From contig JAFMSR010000015.1 in NCBI GenBank assembly GCA_022818135.1, positions 29,427,193 to 29,491,192 of the forward strand: 64,000 nucleotides of DNA. Direction: 5' to 3'. The notes beneath the pieces are model-generated. The model made no database searches and had not been told where the DNA came from. It saw only the letters and a program-made list of their open reading frames with translations. This document shows positions 50,105-59,888 of this stretch, piece by piece; position 1 is the stretch's first letter; every line of letters begins with the position of its first letter. The DNA is from Saxidomus purpurata (taxonomy: Eukaryota; Mollusca; Bivalvia; Venerida; Veneridae). Position numbers and translations under genes: made by a program.

Positions 50105-50480
50105 TCTCCGGAAGAATACTTTCTATTTTGGGGGAATACATTCACAGCTCGAATAACCAACTACCTTCTGGTTGGTAGTTGAGGATTCACGCGAATAACC
50201 AACTAAGTCCTCTGGTGGATATGTAGGTAGAAGGAGATGTTACCATGTTGTAGAGTACATGTACATGTATCTTTTTTGTATCCGTTACAGTTATTCCGGA
50301 AAAATACTTAACTTTTTCTGGGTAATACTTGCAAAGTTCAAATAACCAACTACCTTCTGGTTGGTAGTTGGGGATTCACGAGGTTTTTACGAAATAATTG
50401 AGTCCCATGGTCAATGTAAGAAGAAGGTGTTACCATGCAGTAGAAAAACATACATCTTGTTGTATATCCTTATCATTTAT
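50105..50480. repeat. Diverged tandem duplication, period about 189 bp, each copy with a hairpin
   Basis: Two copies (about 50105-50292 and 50293-50480) share the order TCCGGAAxAATACTT, AATAACCAACTACCTTCTGG, GATTCACG and GTTACCATG. Each contains CAACTACC/GGTAGTTG arms with an 8-base loop (50158-50165 with 50174-50181, and 50347-50354 with 50363-50370). Confidence 0.75.
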
Positions 50481-50962
50481 TCAAAAAAATCTTATCATTA
50501 AAAGCCGTCAATACAGTCACAATTATAAAAAATATAAAACAGTTTACCATATATAATTTTACGTCGCAATTATTAAACATAGTTAGAACACAGTATAAAG
50601 GGCAGACTCAATGTTAGATTTATTTTTTCATTCTAAAAGTATTAACAAAGTTTCCTTGTCACTTGTTTTTGAGACCAAGTTACGTTTTTTTCTTAATCTG
50701 ACAGTATCTTAAAAACCCTATTGAATATATTGTAACATAATGAAATAAAAACTTTCATACAATTTAAAATTGCATTGATAATTTGAAGAAGAAAAATGGC
50801 CAATTACCAAAACCATTGGGAATCAATTGTATATATCTAAAGTGAAATGCTGCATACATTATGACTTTAAATGTGGACATTTTTGACGTACATAATTATA
50901 CGTAATTCCATTTTGAAAAAAAAATACATGTACCATTACATATATCTGGTTTAACTTCCGAC

Positions 50963-51008
50963 ATGGCGCTTACACTGGCGCTTGGATTACTTTGCCTTCT
51001 TGTCAAAG
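50963..51008 (+). CDS. Exon 1: signal peptide
   Basis: ATG at 50963 opens MALTLALGLLCLLVK, a short hydrophobic leader, and the donor is AAAG followed by GTAATG. One base carries over into exon 2 (phase 1). The window directly upstream holds AT-rich sequence with no obvious TATA box, so the transcription start is not located. Confidence 0.8.
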
Positions 51009-51227
51009 GTAATGTATCTGCTACATCTCTAACGTAGATTTTAGAAAAAAAACTTTTAATTGTATTTAGTAATTGTTCTTAGTATCTGTGTCAATACTAA
51101 CGAAGAACTCCAACAGAAAAATGGCGTTTTGAGATCAGCTTCGCTAACGGCACTATTATTCACCTCAAAATTAGAACTAGATTAGTAAGGAACTGCAATT
51201 GAACCATCACCATCACAACCACCACCG

Positions 51228-51258
<31 letters not shown>

Positions 51259-54200
51259 TTTTGTAATATTATTACTATTATTATTATTACTATCATTGTT
51301 ATTATTATCATTGTTATTATTACTGTTATTATTTCTATTTTTATTATCCTGAAAAAAAAACCAACAACAACAAATACTAATAATTATTATTGTACATGTA
51401 TTAGTGTTTTTTCAAGGTTGGGCATGACCTTTTAATTTTTCGAATTACAAAAACGTTCACCAATGTATGTTCAAATGGTTACATGCTTAATTAAACATAA
51501 TTATATCGGTGCAAAATTAAATGTTTATATATTCAAGTTTACGTATTCTTTAAAAAATTATATTGCTGTACCTTTACGAATTGCTGTCAGTTCTATCCTT
51601 TTAATGTAAACACGTTTTAGAACAATGATGAAACAATTGAACGAAACATAATTTCAGATTAAGACTATATTCTTAGCATTGAAACAGTTTACCAGGCAGC
51701 AAACAAAAGTGGGCGAACAAATACAGATATAAGATTTTAATTGAACAGTGATTAACTTTTTAAAGAAAATCCATATTAATATATACTGTAGGCCTACATC
51801 AAACGTTTTTTTTTCTCGATTGCGAAACAAGTCCAGTCGTGCACCTTATATTAATCGCTCTCATAGGATCAACTTTGAAGATAGAGAGCAGAGTGGACTA
51901 TGATTATCATATCTTGCCTATAAGGAAATTACCGCTACTTGGTACTGATAGGGATCGAATCCGGGACTCTCCGACTCTGAGGCGAACGTGTTATCACTGC
52001 GCGAAGGCGGCTCAACGCGCTTACATCGTTTGCCGACATGGTCACCGGACAACAAACCATAAACACATATAAACTGTAGTTACTCGGCCCTCATTGTTTG
52101 TTCACAAGAAACAACTAATATTTAATAGCAATGATTTTTTATGCAGACACAGTTACCGGGCAGCAAACGGACTGTGCGTGCTACGGAAATGACGTCACGA
52201 TAGACTCTTTTTGGTACGTGGCTTTCCCTGTTTGATATTATTTTTTTTTCTATAATGCCGAACTGCAGCTCGTCAAACGGGATAATAGCTATCGACTCTT
52301 TGTACAGAGCAGTCAAGCTTACTAGTACCGGATGTCCAAACCCTGCAGACTGTAAGCGGTTTTTTTTTCTATTAAAGAAAATATGTAGTAATAGATCTAT
52401 ATGGGAATATTTAGGGTAGTATATGTTGCGATGAGACGCTGTCAGCAGCTCCCGTCGAAGTACGGTATTGTCAGTTTTGTTCTTACACTTAGAGATCTAC
52501 ATTAAACAATCGTCTCTCAAAAATACAGATAATTTTGGACCCTGAATGCTTGAAATAGAATTATTTAATAGTATTTCGTTATAGCTATGACAGTGCCTTC
52601 TCATGGGTAAATTGATTGAAAGAGACACTGACTTATATCTGACTCGTCATTTGGAACTTTATTTCGTCTTGAGCATTTGCATCGTTAAGCTAAACAAGAG
52701 ATGTGAATTTTCCAAGCATTATAATTCGAAAATTCCAAACAATTCATTATTGTAGACAAACCTTTAAGTGATTTTTTTAATATAAATGGAAATTCTCGAA
52801 TAAATATTTTCCGTCTTCTTCAAAAGTATTTCTATTATATCAATTTCATAGTTAAAATGGTGTCTCAGATATATACGATAATTTTAGCAAACAAAAATAG
52901 CACACTTGAAGGCACACTTATCAAACAAACCTTTCAGCCACAACAAGGGACGAGGCTAACTGCTGTACATATGATAGCGACAGTGACTGTCGGATAGATC
53001 TGACTTCAACCGATGTTCCTACTGTCTACTCTGACTGCTCGGGTGCCGCCTCGTGCTCTAAACAAGTCACGTGGCAGTCCACATTCTCTGATTGTGCGAA
53101 CACCTACCTGTCACAGACTAACTACATGTGCATGGATTATTATTGTATTCCAAGTAAGATCAGCATACCGTTGTTGTTTACTAGCTTGGGAAAATCATTA
53201 AAGGTCCATTACTAAGACCAAATCAAATTTTCTTTTAAATCTGGAATTGTAACGGGCGTCCTCTCAGAAGGAAAATATGACATACTGCATTGAATGTGAC
53301 CATATTGTGTTGAAAATCTGAGTTTAACAAAAGAATTAGTAACTTACTTTTTGCATTTTCAAAAACGAAAGTAGGTTTTCAAGTTTTCAAATATCTTTGT
53401 AATTTTTCCAGAAATCTCACAGAAAGAGGCTGTAAATAGGTTCTATATGAATAAGCATGCCTATTTTTAATTATGGTTGAAAGAATTTCACTTCCAATGA
53501 TGTGCAATGTATATTTCTGACTGTTTACAACATGCAATAAAGCGAATGTAGGACAAAAAGACCACCCAGGTAAATCTAAGGAAATACAAGAACATTCACT
53601 TGTTTTTCTGCAGCAGTATATCAAACAGGGAAATATTCCACGGCTATTGTAAAGTTTTAGAAGCCAGTTTAAACTCTATTTCCCTGTTACAATTCCAGAA
53701 AATTTAATTTGGTCTTAGTAATGGACCTTTAAGTGAAGTAATAACTCATTTTCGGATATTTCGCCCCTGCAATTTCCGTGAAGCACGAGTACTATAATGG
53801 TAAACTGTCAGCTGCCGAATAGGTCGGGGCATGATTTACCAGTTGTATAAAGGTACAGTCCTGTACAGCTGACAGTTACCTCATTGCCACAATTATATAC
53901 CGTCCTGTCGATATATTTAAGGTGCATGTACTTCCAATTTCTCTTTTCGAAATAAAAAGTTTCTAATACATGACCTAGAGTAATTTCATATTTTTCGCAA
54001 TTACTGATGGCTCATGTTGCAGTGGATGTGAGTGTCTTTAGTTCTGCAGCTGATAGGGGTGTATTTCGGGTAACTGTGTAATTAGACTGCATTCTAGGAA
54101 GTCATTTTAGTAAAACAAAATAACAGAAAATGAAGTAAGTTGATAATGGATTGTCACAAGTATACATACCAATGCATATTAAAATAATAATACTCAAGGC

Positions 54201-57200
54201 ATATTTGTTTCTAAACTGCAAGAAGCCTAGATCTAATGGTTATTTAAATCTATTTGTGAATGTATATTCGCAGAGCAGTCAGACTTCAGTATGAGTTATT
54301 AGAGACAAACAGTTTAAAATGAAATTTTGGTGTCTATTCAACCTGCGCCCTTCAGGAGTCTTGGCAAGATTTCCAAGGTCAGCCGGGACTATAAAATGTC
54401 TGAATGAAAAAAAAGGTCTCCATTTATTTACATATTTAATTCTGCGGCGTGACTCTCTTCACCAATCGTATTACTTAGATTGGAAATGGCTTTTTTTCTA
54501 ACAGTTTCAGATGCTTTGGAGTTTTGCGACACTTCCGGGACACAGGTTACAGCCACCACTTCGAATTTTTACAACGATGGTTATCCCGCCTCCATTTCTC
54601 ACTTCAACTGTTGCGCATGCGTCATTACAGCTTCCGCTGCTTCTGCAACGATCGACCTTGACATCTTAGATCTTCAACTATACGACGCGGCGTCTTCATG
54701 TATTCAGACTGTGTTTATAACAGATAATTCTGGCATTACAGCGTATAATTGTTCAGAGAACAATGACTACACAATAAAGAAATTAGTAACATCAAACGGG
54801 GATTCCTTGACGGTCACTCTAAAGTCTGACGTTACAGCAACTGGAAATGGAAAAGCATGGTTTAGAGCTACTGGTAAATATTCTTTAAAAACATATTTTT
54901 TTTTGCAGAAAAGGTCAATTTAATTTGCCATAACCTTGACTTTTTACGCAGTTGCCTGTTATCATTCTGTTTCTGATATGCTCCCTGAGGTTTCCATGAT
55001 CATTGTTGAATTCGCGGATATACAGTAAAGGTCAGTAAGGTCTTTCAAATAGACCTTGAGGACAGATATCAAGAAAGTGTAGACATCGCACCAGGTTTGA
55101 AAATGTAAAACAAAGTCCTTGATCACGTTATTCCTTCATTAGTGTCACTATGCCTAAATTGCGGCTTATAAAATCAATCATGGTTTTGCCAGGTCATAAT
55201 ATCACCGATCGGCATTTGATTAAATGTATAAACTAAGTCTTTTTTCGACAAAATGAAGGACATGATTATCCCAAAACTTTTTATCTTGTAGAAGACGTCA
55301 GCTGATACAAAATTAAAAATGACAAATGATATTATTAATCGGCGCATTAAAGCAGGCCCGTACTTAATAATTGAAAATACCTCAAAGTAGTTTGTTATTT
55401 GAAATGTTGAACATAGATTTAAATGCTGATAATAAAACCGTTGTCAGTGAATGACGTGTTAACAGTAGGTGTCATACCAATGAATATTTGTAATTTCAAA
55501 GTTCATATAATTTTCTGCACACTTAATAAACTTCAGTTGTTAATTGGCATCAGAATAAAAAGGCGGATTTTGTTTTCTTTCATACGTTTGGTCATTAAAA
55601 ATATTTGTGTACATGGTGTGCACACATTGACGACAATATTGCGATATTATACAGTATGGTGTGTCGGTGATTTTCGACAACGCTAGCTGAGAATATTTGT
55701 GATATGTTACCCCTTCACACACACACGCGCGCACATGCGCACATGCATTCGTGATAAGACTATGTCCTACACTTTAACTGAGCATGCATACTTTCTATAT
55801 GAAAAGGATTCGTCTGTTTTGATTTAAAAAATCTCATATATAGTTTCAAATGGTGGGTTGACAACGACTTGTAGTGCTGTGTCCGTGTGTCCAGATGAGG
55901 TTACCACTACACAGTCCTCTGCTGCTGTCGCAACTGATGCTGGACAGTCTTCAGGATCCGATGCAGCCACTGATTCAACAAAAGGTTAGCATTTCCTTAC
56001 AACAATGTGTACAACTTTAATAAAATTGACAGACAGAAAAACAGGCTAAACAGTGAAAAGCATTGAAAGTAGTCCAACACAATTTCTCCCTCTATCACGT
56101 ACTGTCTGATCTGATACATTGCTTGTTTGTTTGAAATGGTCCAATATGCTGATCAATTCTATAATTTCAAGTTTTGAACACAGTTTTGAAATACACTACG
56201 GGACATCTCGTTTCTGTCCGTAAAAGAACGGAAGAAAGCTTTAGGAGCTACGTTCATACTTGCCTCCGCAGAAAACGCTTAGTACCGCATACAGCAAATC
56301 CGTACACGCGCACACAGACCCAAATATTATACTTTGAGACATAGCAAGGGTCTGCTGAGTACAGCATAAAATAGCGACGCTTTTACATGTATAATCAAAC
56401 GCCAAGAGCAAAACAAACATAACATTGAGAGAGTGTATCGCAAGTAAAGCACAGTAGAATGTGGACGGTTGTCGGGGCGCAATTCGAGACTAGTGTTAAT
56501 TCAATTTCTTAATTATTGTAGTCACTTCCGTCTGAAACTGTGTACATGTATCGTTTGTCTATTTCAGAAACCTGGTTATTTGGACTTTCAGTAACAGTAT
56601 CTGCAATTTTCATTGCGGGACTGTTCCTAATTATTCTCCTCCTGTTTCTATTGTGTTGTGTCATCTGCTACAAATGGGGAAAGTCAAAGGTAAGCTTCTC
56701 TGCCCTCTGTTCATCAACCATCTTTAATACTAGTTTGCATTTGTACTTACTAGTACGTACTCCATCCTTATTTCGACAGGGCCGCGTCTTAAACACAGTT
56801 TTATGAGTATGTTATATAAGTGAGAAAACGTTTGTGAATCAGCTTGCCTTAACACTGAAAATTATCGAAATATAGTACCTCGTATCATTACTATATATAA
56901 ATGTAAACTTTGCACGTTTACTTTCATTTAACAGTCTTTCAACATCACGAATAAAAGGTCAGATTCAAGACAACACTTGTATCCAGACAGACCAAAAGAG
57001 TCGCCTGTTCCCTCTTACATCAAGCCCGTTAGAGAAACTACAACAACCACTGGAATACAATCTGTGCGATCAGTTGACCTTGACTCTCCTCATCAGCACA
57101 ACGCCTCTACAGCAGCAAGCACAGTGTCACAAAAAAACGGTCTGTTTGTCTACAGACCATTTGAGAATAGGTTCACTTTGAGAAGCTATTACCGTCGGCA

Positions 57201-57228
57201 GAGCTTGGTGAGGATCGAGAGCCCATAG
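50963..57228 (+). CDS. Single-pass membrane protein with SUEL-like lectin and CUB-like domains (8 exons)
   Basis: Exons are 50963-51008, 52147-52213, 52269-52351, 52938-53153, 54511-54873, 55844-55984, 56568-56689 and 56935-57228. Junctions are GT-AG and the joined frame is 1332 bp (443 residues plus TAG). Predicted order: signal peptide (1-15), SUEL/rhamnose-binding-lectin-like domain (about 24-137), CUB-like domain (about 139-268), Ser/Thr/Ala-rich linker (about 276-305), one membrane helix (about 309-340) and cytoplasmic tail (341-443). SUEL domains bind galactose or rhamnose; CUB domains mediate extracellular protein contacts. A cell-surface receptor or adhesion role is therefore inferred. 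The lectin sugar motifs are degenerate (see exons 2-4). The start is the only ATG giving a hydrophobic leader that splices in phase. Neighbours are repeats, so context gives no further hint. Domain calls rest on pattern recognition, not a search. Confidence 0.85.
51202..51345. repeat. Intronic CAT and ATT microsatellite
   Basis: A pure run of ten CAT units (51229-51258) is preceded by imperfect CAC/CAT units. It is followed by imperfect ATT/ACT/ATC trinucleotides to about 51345, all in intron 1. A histidine-rich frame across it is not a gene. Confidence 0.9.
51815..52020 (-). mobile_element. tRNA-derived SINE (family B) in intron 1
   Basis: On the minus strand it carries a B-box (CCCGGATTCGATCCC), and its body ends with GAGAGCGATTAATATAAGG and a CTTGTTTCGCAATCGAG tail. 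This matches the order of motifs in the copy at 5147-5384, but without that copy's 39-bp internal duplication. It lies antisense to the host gene, about 130 bp before exon 2. Confidence 0.7.
52147..53153 (+). CDS. Exons 2-4: SUEL/rhamnose-binding-lectin-like domain
   Basis: Exons 52147-52213, 52269-52351 and 52938-53153 encode about residues 16-138. The pattern follows SUEL lectins: Cys25/Cys27, an I-x-x-x-Cys strand (Cys38), then GIIAIDSLYR where the family has a G-x-I-x-x-x-x-A-x-YGR stretch. Next come Cys60, a C-S-G-x-x-S-C turn (Cys99, Cys105), Cys118, and a closing Y-L-x(4)-N-Y-M-C-M-D-Y-Y-C-I-P. Cys38 is created exactly at the exon 2-3 junction, which supports that splice even though the intron is only 55 bp. 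The sugar-contact motifs are altered: YGR is reduced to YR and DPC reads SDC. Extra cysteines occur at 74, 75 and 83. It may have lost or changed sugar specificity. Confidence 0.8.
53803..53877. repeat. Foldback in intron 4
   Basis: AACTGTCAGCTG (53803-53814) pairs perfectly with CAGCTGACAGTT (53866-53877). With one bulged base the pairing extends outward as GGTA/TACC. The loop is 51 bases. This looks like a small MITE or a relic of one. Confidence 0.75.
54511..54873 (+). CDS. Exon 5: CUB-like domain
   Basis: The acceptor TTTCTAACAGTTTCAG and the donor ACTG followed by GTAAAT bound 120 codons (residues 139-258) plus split codons at phase 1. The CUB-like order is Cys143, N-F-Y-N-D-G-Y-P, a C-C-x-C cluster (171, 172, 174), alternating hydrophobic strands (IDLDILDLQLY), Cys201, Cys218 and GDSLTVTLKSD. 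N217-C-S is a possible N-glycosylation site. The open frame continues past the donor to 54923, but the in-phase continuation into exon 6 favours splicing here. The C-C-x-C cluster is not typical of CUB domains, so CUB-like is the safer label. Confidence 0.8.
55037..55057. repeat. Short hairpin related to 59889-59930
   Basis: AAGGTCT (55037-55043) and AGACCTT (55051-55057) are perfect arms. Its left part, AAGGTCTTTCAAA, is identical to the left arm at 59891-59903. It lies in intron 5 and looks like a shortened copy of the same element. Confidence 0.6.
55844..55984 (+). CDS. Exon 6: CUB end and Ser/Thr/Ala-rich stalk
   Basis: The acceptor TCTCATATATAG at 55843 continues the frame (phase 1) through a C-S-A-V-S-V-C pair (Cys268, Cys274), then a low-complexity Ser/Thr/Ala/Gly/Asp/Gln linker to residue 305. 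The donor is AAAAG followed by GTTAGC. A second in-frame acceptor (GTGTCCAG, exon start 55895) would remove 17 residues including both cysteines, so alternative splicing is possible. The linker suits an O-glycosylated stalk between the ectodomain and the membrane. Confidence 0.65.
56568..56689 (+). CDS. Exon 7: transmembrane helix
   Basis: The acceptor GTCTATTTCAG and the donor CAAAG followed by GTAAGC bound 40 codons. A hydrophobic run from about residue 309 to 340 (including VSAIFIAGLFLIILLLFLLC) is followed by Cys-Cys and then basic YKWGKSK. The positive residues on the C-terminal side predict a type I orientation. The cysteines at 335, 336 and 339 near the inner face could be palmitoylated, which is inference. 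The exon ends in phase 0. Confidence 0.85.
56935..57228 (+). CDS. Exon 8: cytoplasmic tail
   Basis: The acceptor TTTCATTTAACAG starts 97 codons (residues 347-443) ending in TAG at 57226-57228. The tail is rich in Ser, Thr, Pro, Arg and Gln and has no folded domain I recognise. Tyrosines are at 362, 374, 419, 431 and 432. Tyr419-R-P-F fits a YxxPhi sorting signal. P-S-Y374-I-K-P-V is close to an ITIM but lacks the hydrophobic residue at -2. Signalling through this tail is therefore possible but unproven. Confidence 0.8.
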   Translation, partial: SFNITNKRSDSRQHLYPDRPKESPVPSYIKPVRETTTTTGIQSVRSVDLDSPHQHNASTAASTVSQKNGLFVYRPFENRFTLRSYYRRQSLVRIESP

Positions 57229-57312
57229 CTGTGCGTTTTGTTTTGCAACAGTGGTTGATACATGTACGGTTGTTTCATTGCAAGAAACATTAGTGACAAA
57301 AGTCAGCCCTGA

Positions 57313-57322
57313 AATAAATAAA
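57313..57322 (+). terminator. Overlapping polyadenylation signals
   Basis: Two AATAAA hexamers (57313-57318 and 57317-57322) lie 85-94 bp after the stop codon of the receptor gene, a natural 3' end for the transcript. Confidence 0.7.
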
Positions 57323-57576
57323 GTACAGTCAAACATGTGTAAATACCACTTCCTAATACAGACCACCCTGCGACTAAAGACCAGCAGGGAGATCACAACG
57401 CACTTTTCATCTGTACTAGTAGAAACACCTGTGAATAACGAGCACCTGCAAACCAAGACCAACCATGGTCTTTGTTCACAAGTTTGACTGTAATTTACAA
57501 GGCGAAGTATCTTATCTGAATAACAAAAAATGTTCCAAACAACAGAATGATTATACGAAAGGTGACGGTAACTGAG

Positions 57577-57688
57577 ATACTGTAAATCTATTCATGCTCG
57601 TGGGGGACTAAATCTCGATGAGATGTTTGGAGGGTTCGATCCACGAAAAACTAACATTTACCCATAAATTTACGCGCATTTACAGTAT
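57577..57688. mobile_element. 112-bp MITE
   Basis: Perfect 11-bp terminal inverted repeats, ATACTGTAAAT (57577-57587) and ATTTACAGTAT (57678-57688), enclose a short non-coding body with GCTCGTGGGGGACTAA. Elements with TACTGTAAAT-type ends are common in marine invertebrates. No target duplication is clear. Confidence 0.75.
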
Positions 57689-57720
57689 TCAATTAAAGTG
57701 GTGATGTTTACTTTTTATAC

Positions 57721-58030
57721 ACTTGTAGGGACGTATTATTGGAACACCCGCGGCGGGCGGCGTCAACACTTTGTCCGCTCTCTAAGTCAAACAGTTTTCA
57801 GCAGATCTTCACCAAACTCGGTGAAAATATATAGGCCAAGTTCGATAACCATCCAAATCGACCAAGGCGCTTTTGAATATTGGCCTGGAAGTATGCAAAA
57901 TTGGCCATATAAGCCTTGTCCGCTCTCTAAGTCAGTTTTCAACTGATCTTCACCAAACTTGGTGAAAATATGTGTGGGCATAATGTCTAGGCCAAGTTCG
58001 ATATTAAACCTATAGGAGCTCGAGGTCAGG
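57721..58030 (+). repeat. Two-unit tandem-repeat element (about 145-bp period)
   Basis: TTGTCCGCTCTCTAAGTCA at 57771 recurs at 57916, each followed by GATCTTCACCAAACT and GGTGAAAATAT. GGCCAAGTTCGATA is also repeated. Open frames on both strands here are by-products. Confidence 0.65.
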
Positions 58031-58881
58031 ATTATGCTTTTTCCGGCTTTGTTTTGTCTTTTTACATTTATTTTAGAACCAACCTAACAAAATATGATCT
58101 TATTTCCTCGGATCTTAACTTTTATATTTTACCACTGAAGTACTCTTCATTTGGAGACACTTCGAACAATTTATTTCTGCCTGTTGTTTTTTCTTTGCTA
58201 CAATTAAAACTATTATATCGGCGGTGTAATTTTTAACAGCCAGGTCATGTGTATCTAATTTGCACACGTGGAAATAGCCTCCTCATAATCTATATCCTAT
58301 TAACAGTAATAATTGTATTCATTAAATCAGTCAACACTTCCTCAAAGAGAAGAGTGCAAGAATTATCATAGTTTGACATACTTTCTCATCCAATGAAATT
58401 GGTGGATAGTACTAAAGATTTGAAAAAAATATTGCAAATGAGGCAGGTAAACCGAATTATACTTATATTATCTGATATATGTGTGAAAAGGAATGACGTC
58501 AGCCCTTGTGGAATTTTGTGGCTGGACGTATGTTAAGAAGCATCAGCGCTAAAGTAATTTGCACGTACATGTACAGTATTTTAGAGTTTCGTGGTTGATG
58601 CTGATATAATGTGGAAACAGAAAATCAAAGCACTAATAGATCAAACTTTTATCGACATGTTGCGGCCGCAAAGCCTTTTTCAGAATAAATGTATATAAAT
58701 TTTGATTGATGCTGAATAACTCGCATAACCAACGCATCTGGAACGAGTGTAATTGTTTTAGCATTTAGGGAAAGTGCAATATACAATCTTTCCTTTGTCC
58801 CTTCACAAGTCCGACGTATATCGCAGATACATAAATATAGGACATCGGTTTAAGGTCTAGTCCGAAAGACATGTATTAATG
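58031..58881. other. AT-rich intergenic DNA
   Basis: No gene or clear repeat is seen in this stretch. Confidence 0.4.
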
Positions 58882-58945
58882 TTATTTGAGGAGCAGAAAA
58901 CCGAACCCACGTTCCTTACAAGTCCAGCCCGTTACCACTACAGTA
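58882..58945 (-). repeat. Degenerate tRNA-like sequence
   Basis: On the minus strand, GTAGTGGTAACGGGCTGGAC is followed by a B-box-like GTGGGTTCGGTTTTC. It is probably a decayed SINE head and is not foldable as an intact tRNA. Confidence 0.35.
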
Positions 58946-58983
58946 CATAATACATGTACTTTTGTGGACTGAGCATGTGACAT

Positions 58984-59160
58984 ATCTCGGTTAGCTCAAT
59001 CGGTACAGCACGAGACTTGTAATGTCTCGGGGCGTACCATGTTGGGCCCAAGATTTATAGAAGTCCCTAAGGGTTTTCATCGCACATGATACAGCTTCGA
59101 TATAGAGTTCATTCCACACTTTCTTCTTTGGTTTGGAGTGAATTGTTTCTGCTTCCTGCG
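58984..59160 (+). mobile_element. tRNA-derived SINE with intact anticodon arm
   Basis: The head reads CGGTTAGCTCAATCGGTACA, then an anticodon arm with a perfect 6-bp stem (CGAGAC with GTCTC(G)) around the loop TTGTAAT. The B-box is degenerate (ATGTTGGGCCC), and the acceptor stem does not close, so a working tRNA is unlikely. The unrelated body follows to about 59160. Depending on register the anticodon would be GTA or TGT. Confidence 0.55.
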
Positions 59161-59380
59161 TAAATTATCTACAGTAGATTTAACTATTCACACGAGTTTT
59201 ATCATGTAATTTTCAATATCATTCATAGAGTTAAGCATAGACGGGTGGAATTCCAAAGATTCTTTTCTACTAGTGGGAAGAGTAGCAGTGAAAGGGGAAT
59301 TCAGAGTAAAAATCCAGAAAGAGTGTTATTGCCAAGATGTTAAAACTGATAAAAACATCTGTTTTGTTGATTCAGTGTTG

Positions 59381-59492
59381 GTGGGAGATCAGTGTGCGGG
59401 TGGGAGATCAGTGTGCGGGTGAGAGATCAGTGGTGGCAGGGTCCGTATATTATTACATATACGGACCCTGACCCTGGTGGTGGTGGGAGATC
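59381..59492 (+). repeat. Iteron-like 19-bp direct repeats flanking a stem-loop
   Basis: GTGGGAGATCAGTGTGCGG occurs at 59381-59399 and 59400-59418. A diverged third copy starts at 59419, and a partial copy (GTGGGAGATC) lies at 59483-59492 on the far side of the hairpin. The hairpin is CAGGGTCCGTATAT (59437-59450) and ATATACGGACCCTG (59457-59470). The nonamer TATTATTAC (59448-59456) sits at the apex and fits the NANTATTAC consensus of CRESS-DNA virus and related rolling-circle origins. No Rep-like open frame is nearby. Chance or a MITE remain possible. Confidence 0.6.
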
Positions 59493-59888
59493 TGGGAGGC
59501 GTTGAGATTCTTAAATCTCGTTAAAATTATTTTAGGACTGAATAACGATACAGTTTTAAAGAATATACGATCACATTAGTGTGTAATGAAGGTGTTTTCC
59601 AATCGAGTACGGCCAATAAACACGTCCACCATAATGTGTGATTTGAAATGTTGGAAGATTGTGCAGCAAAATTTATTAATACATCATATTAATTCACTAT
59701 CATTGAATGTACTTCTATCGGCTCTTCCAAATATCGAGAAATACAAGGAACACAATTCGACTTATAAGACATCCACGTTTTAATCCAGGATTCCCTAACA
59801 GAAAGACTGTAGTAGATCTACTGCATTCTGCTAAGCATGATAGCTAAACATTCTCTCAACAAATAAACTATGCAAATCTTATATAGCA
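59493..59888. other. Intergenic DNA
   Basis: A 65-codon frame at 59586-59783 has no recognised product. Nothing else is supported. Confidence 0.4.

Noticed and set aside
51199..51435. Histidine-rich open frame
   Set aside because: It is a CAT/ATT microsatellite read in frame, inside intron 1 of the receptor gene.
54480..54923. A single-exon 147-residue protein over the CUB-like region
   Set aside because: Its start lies in the polypyrimidine tract of the exon 5 acceptor and its end runs past a good donor. The spliced model explains it with matching phases.
58984..59055. Functional tRNA gene with a clean anticodon arm
   Set aside because: The B-box is degenerate, the acceptor stem does not close, and a non-tRNA body follows, as in a SINE.
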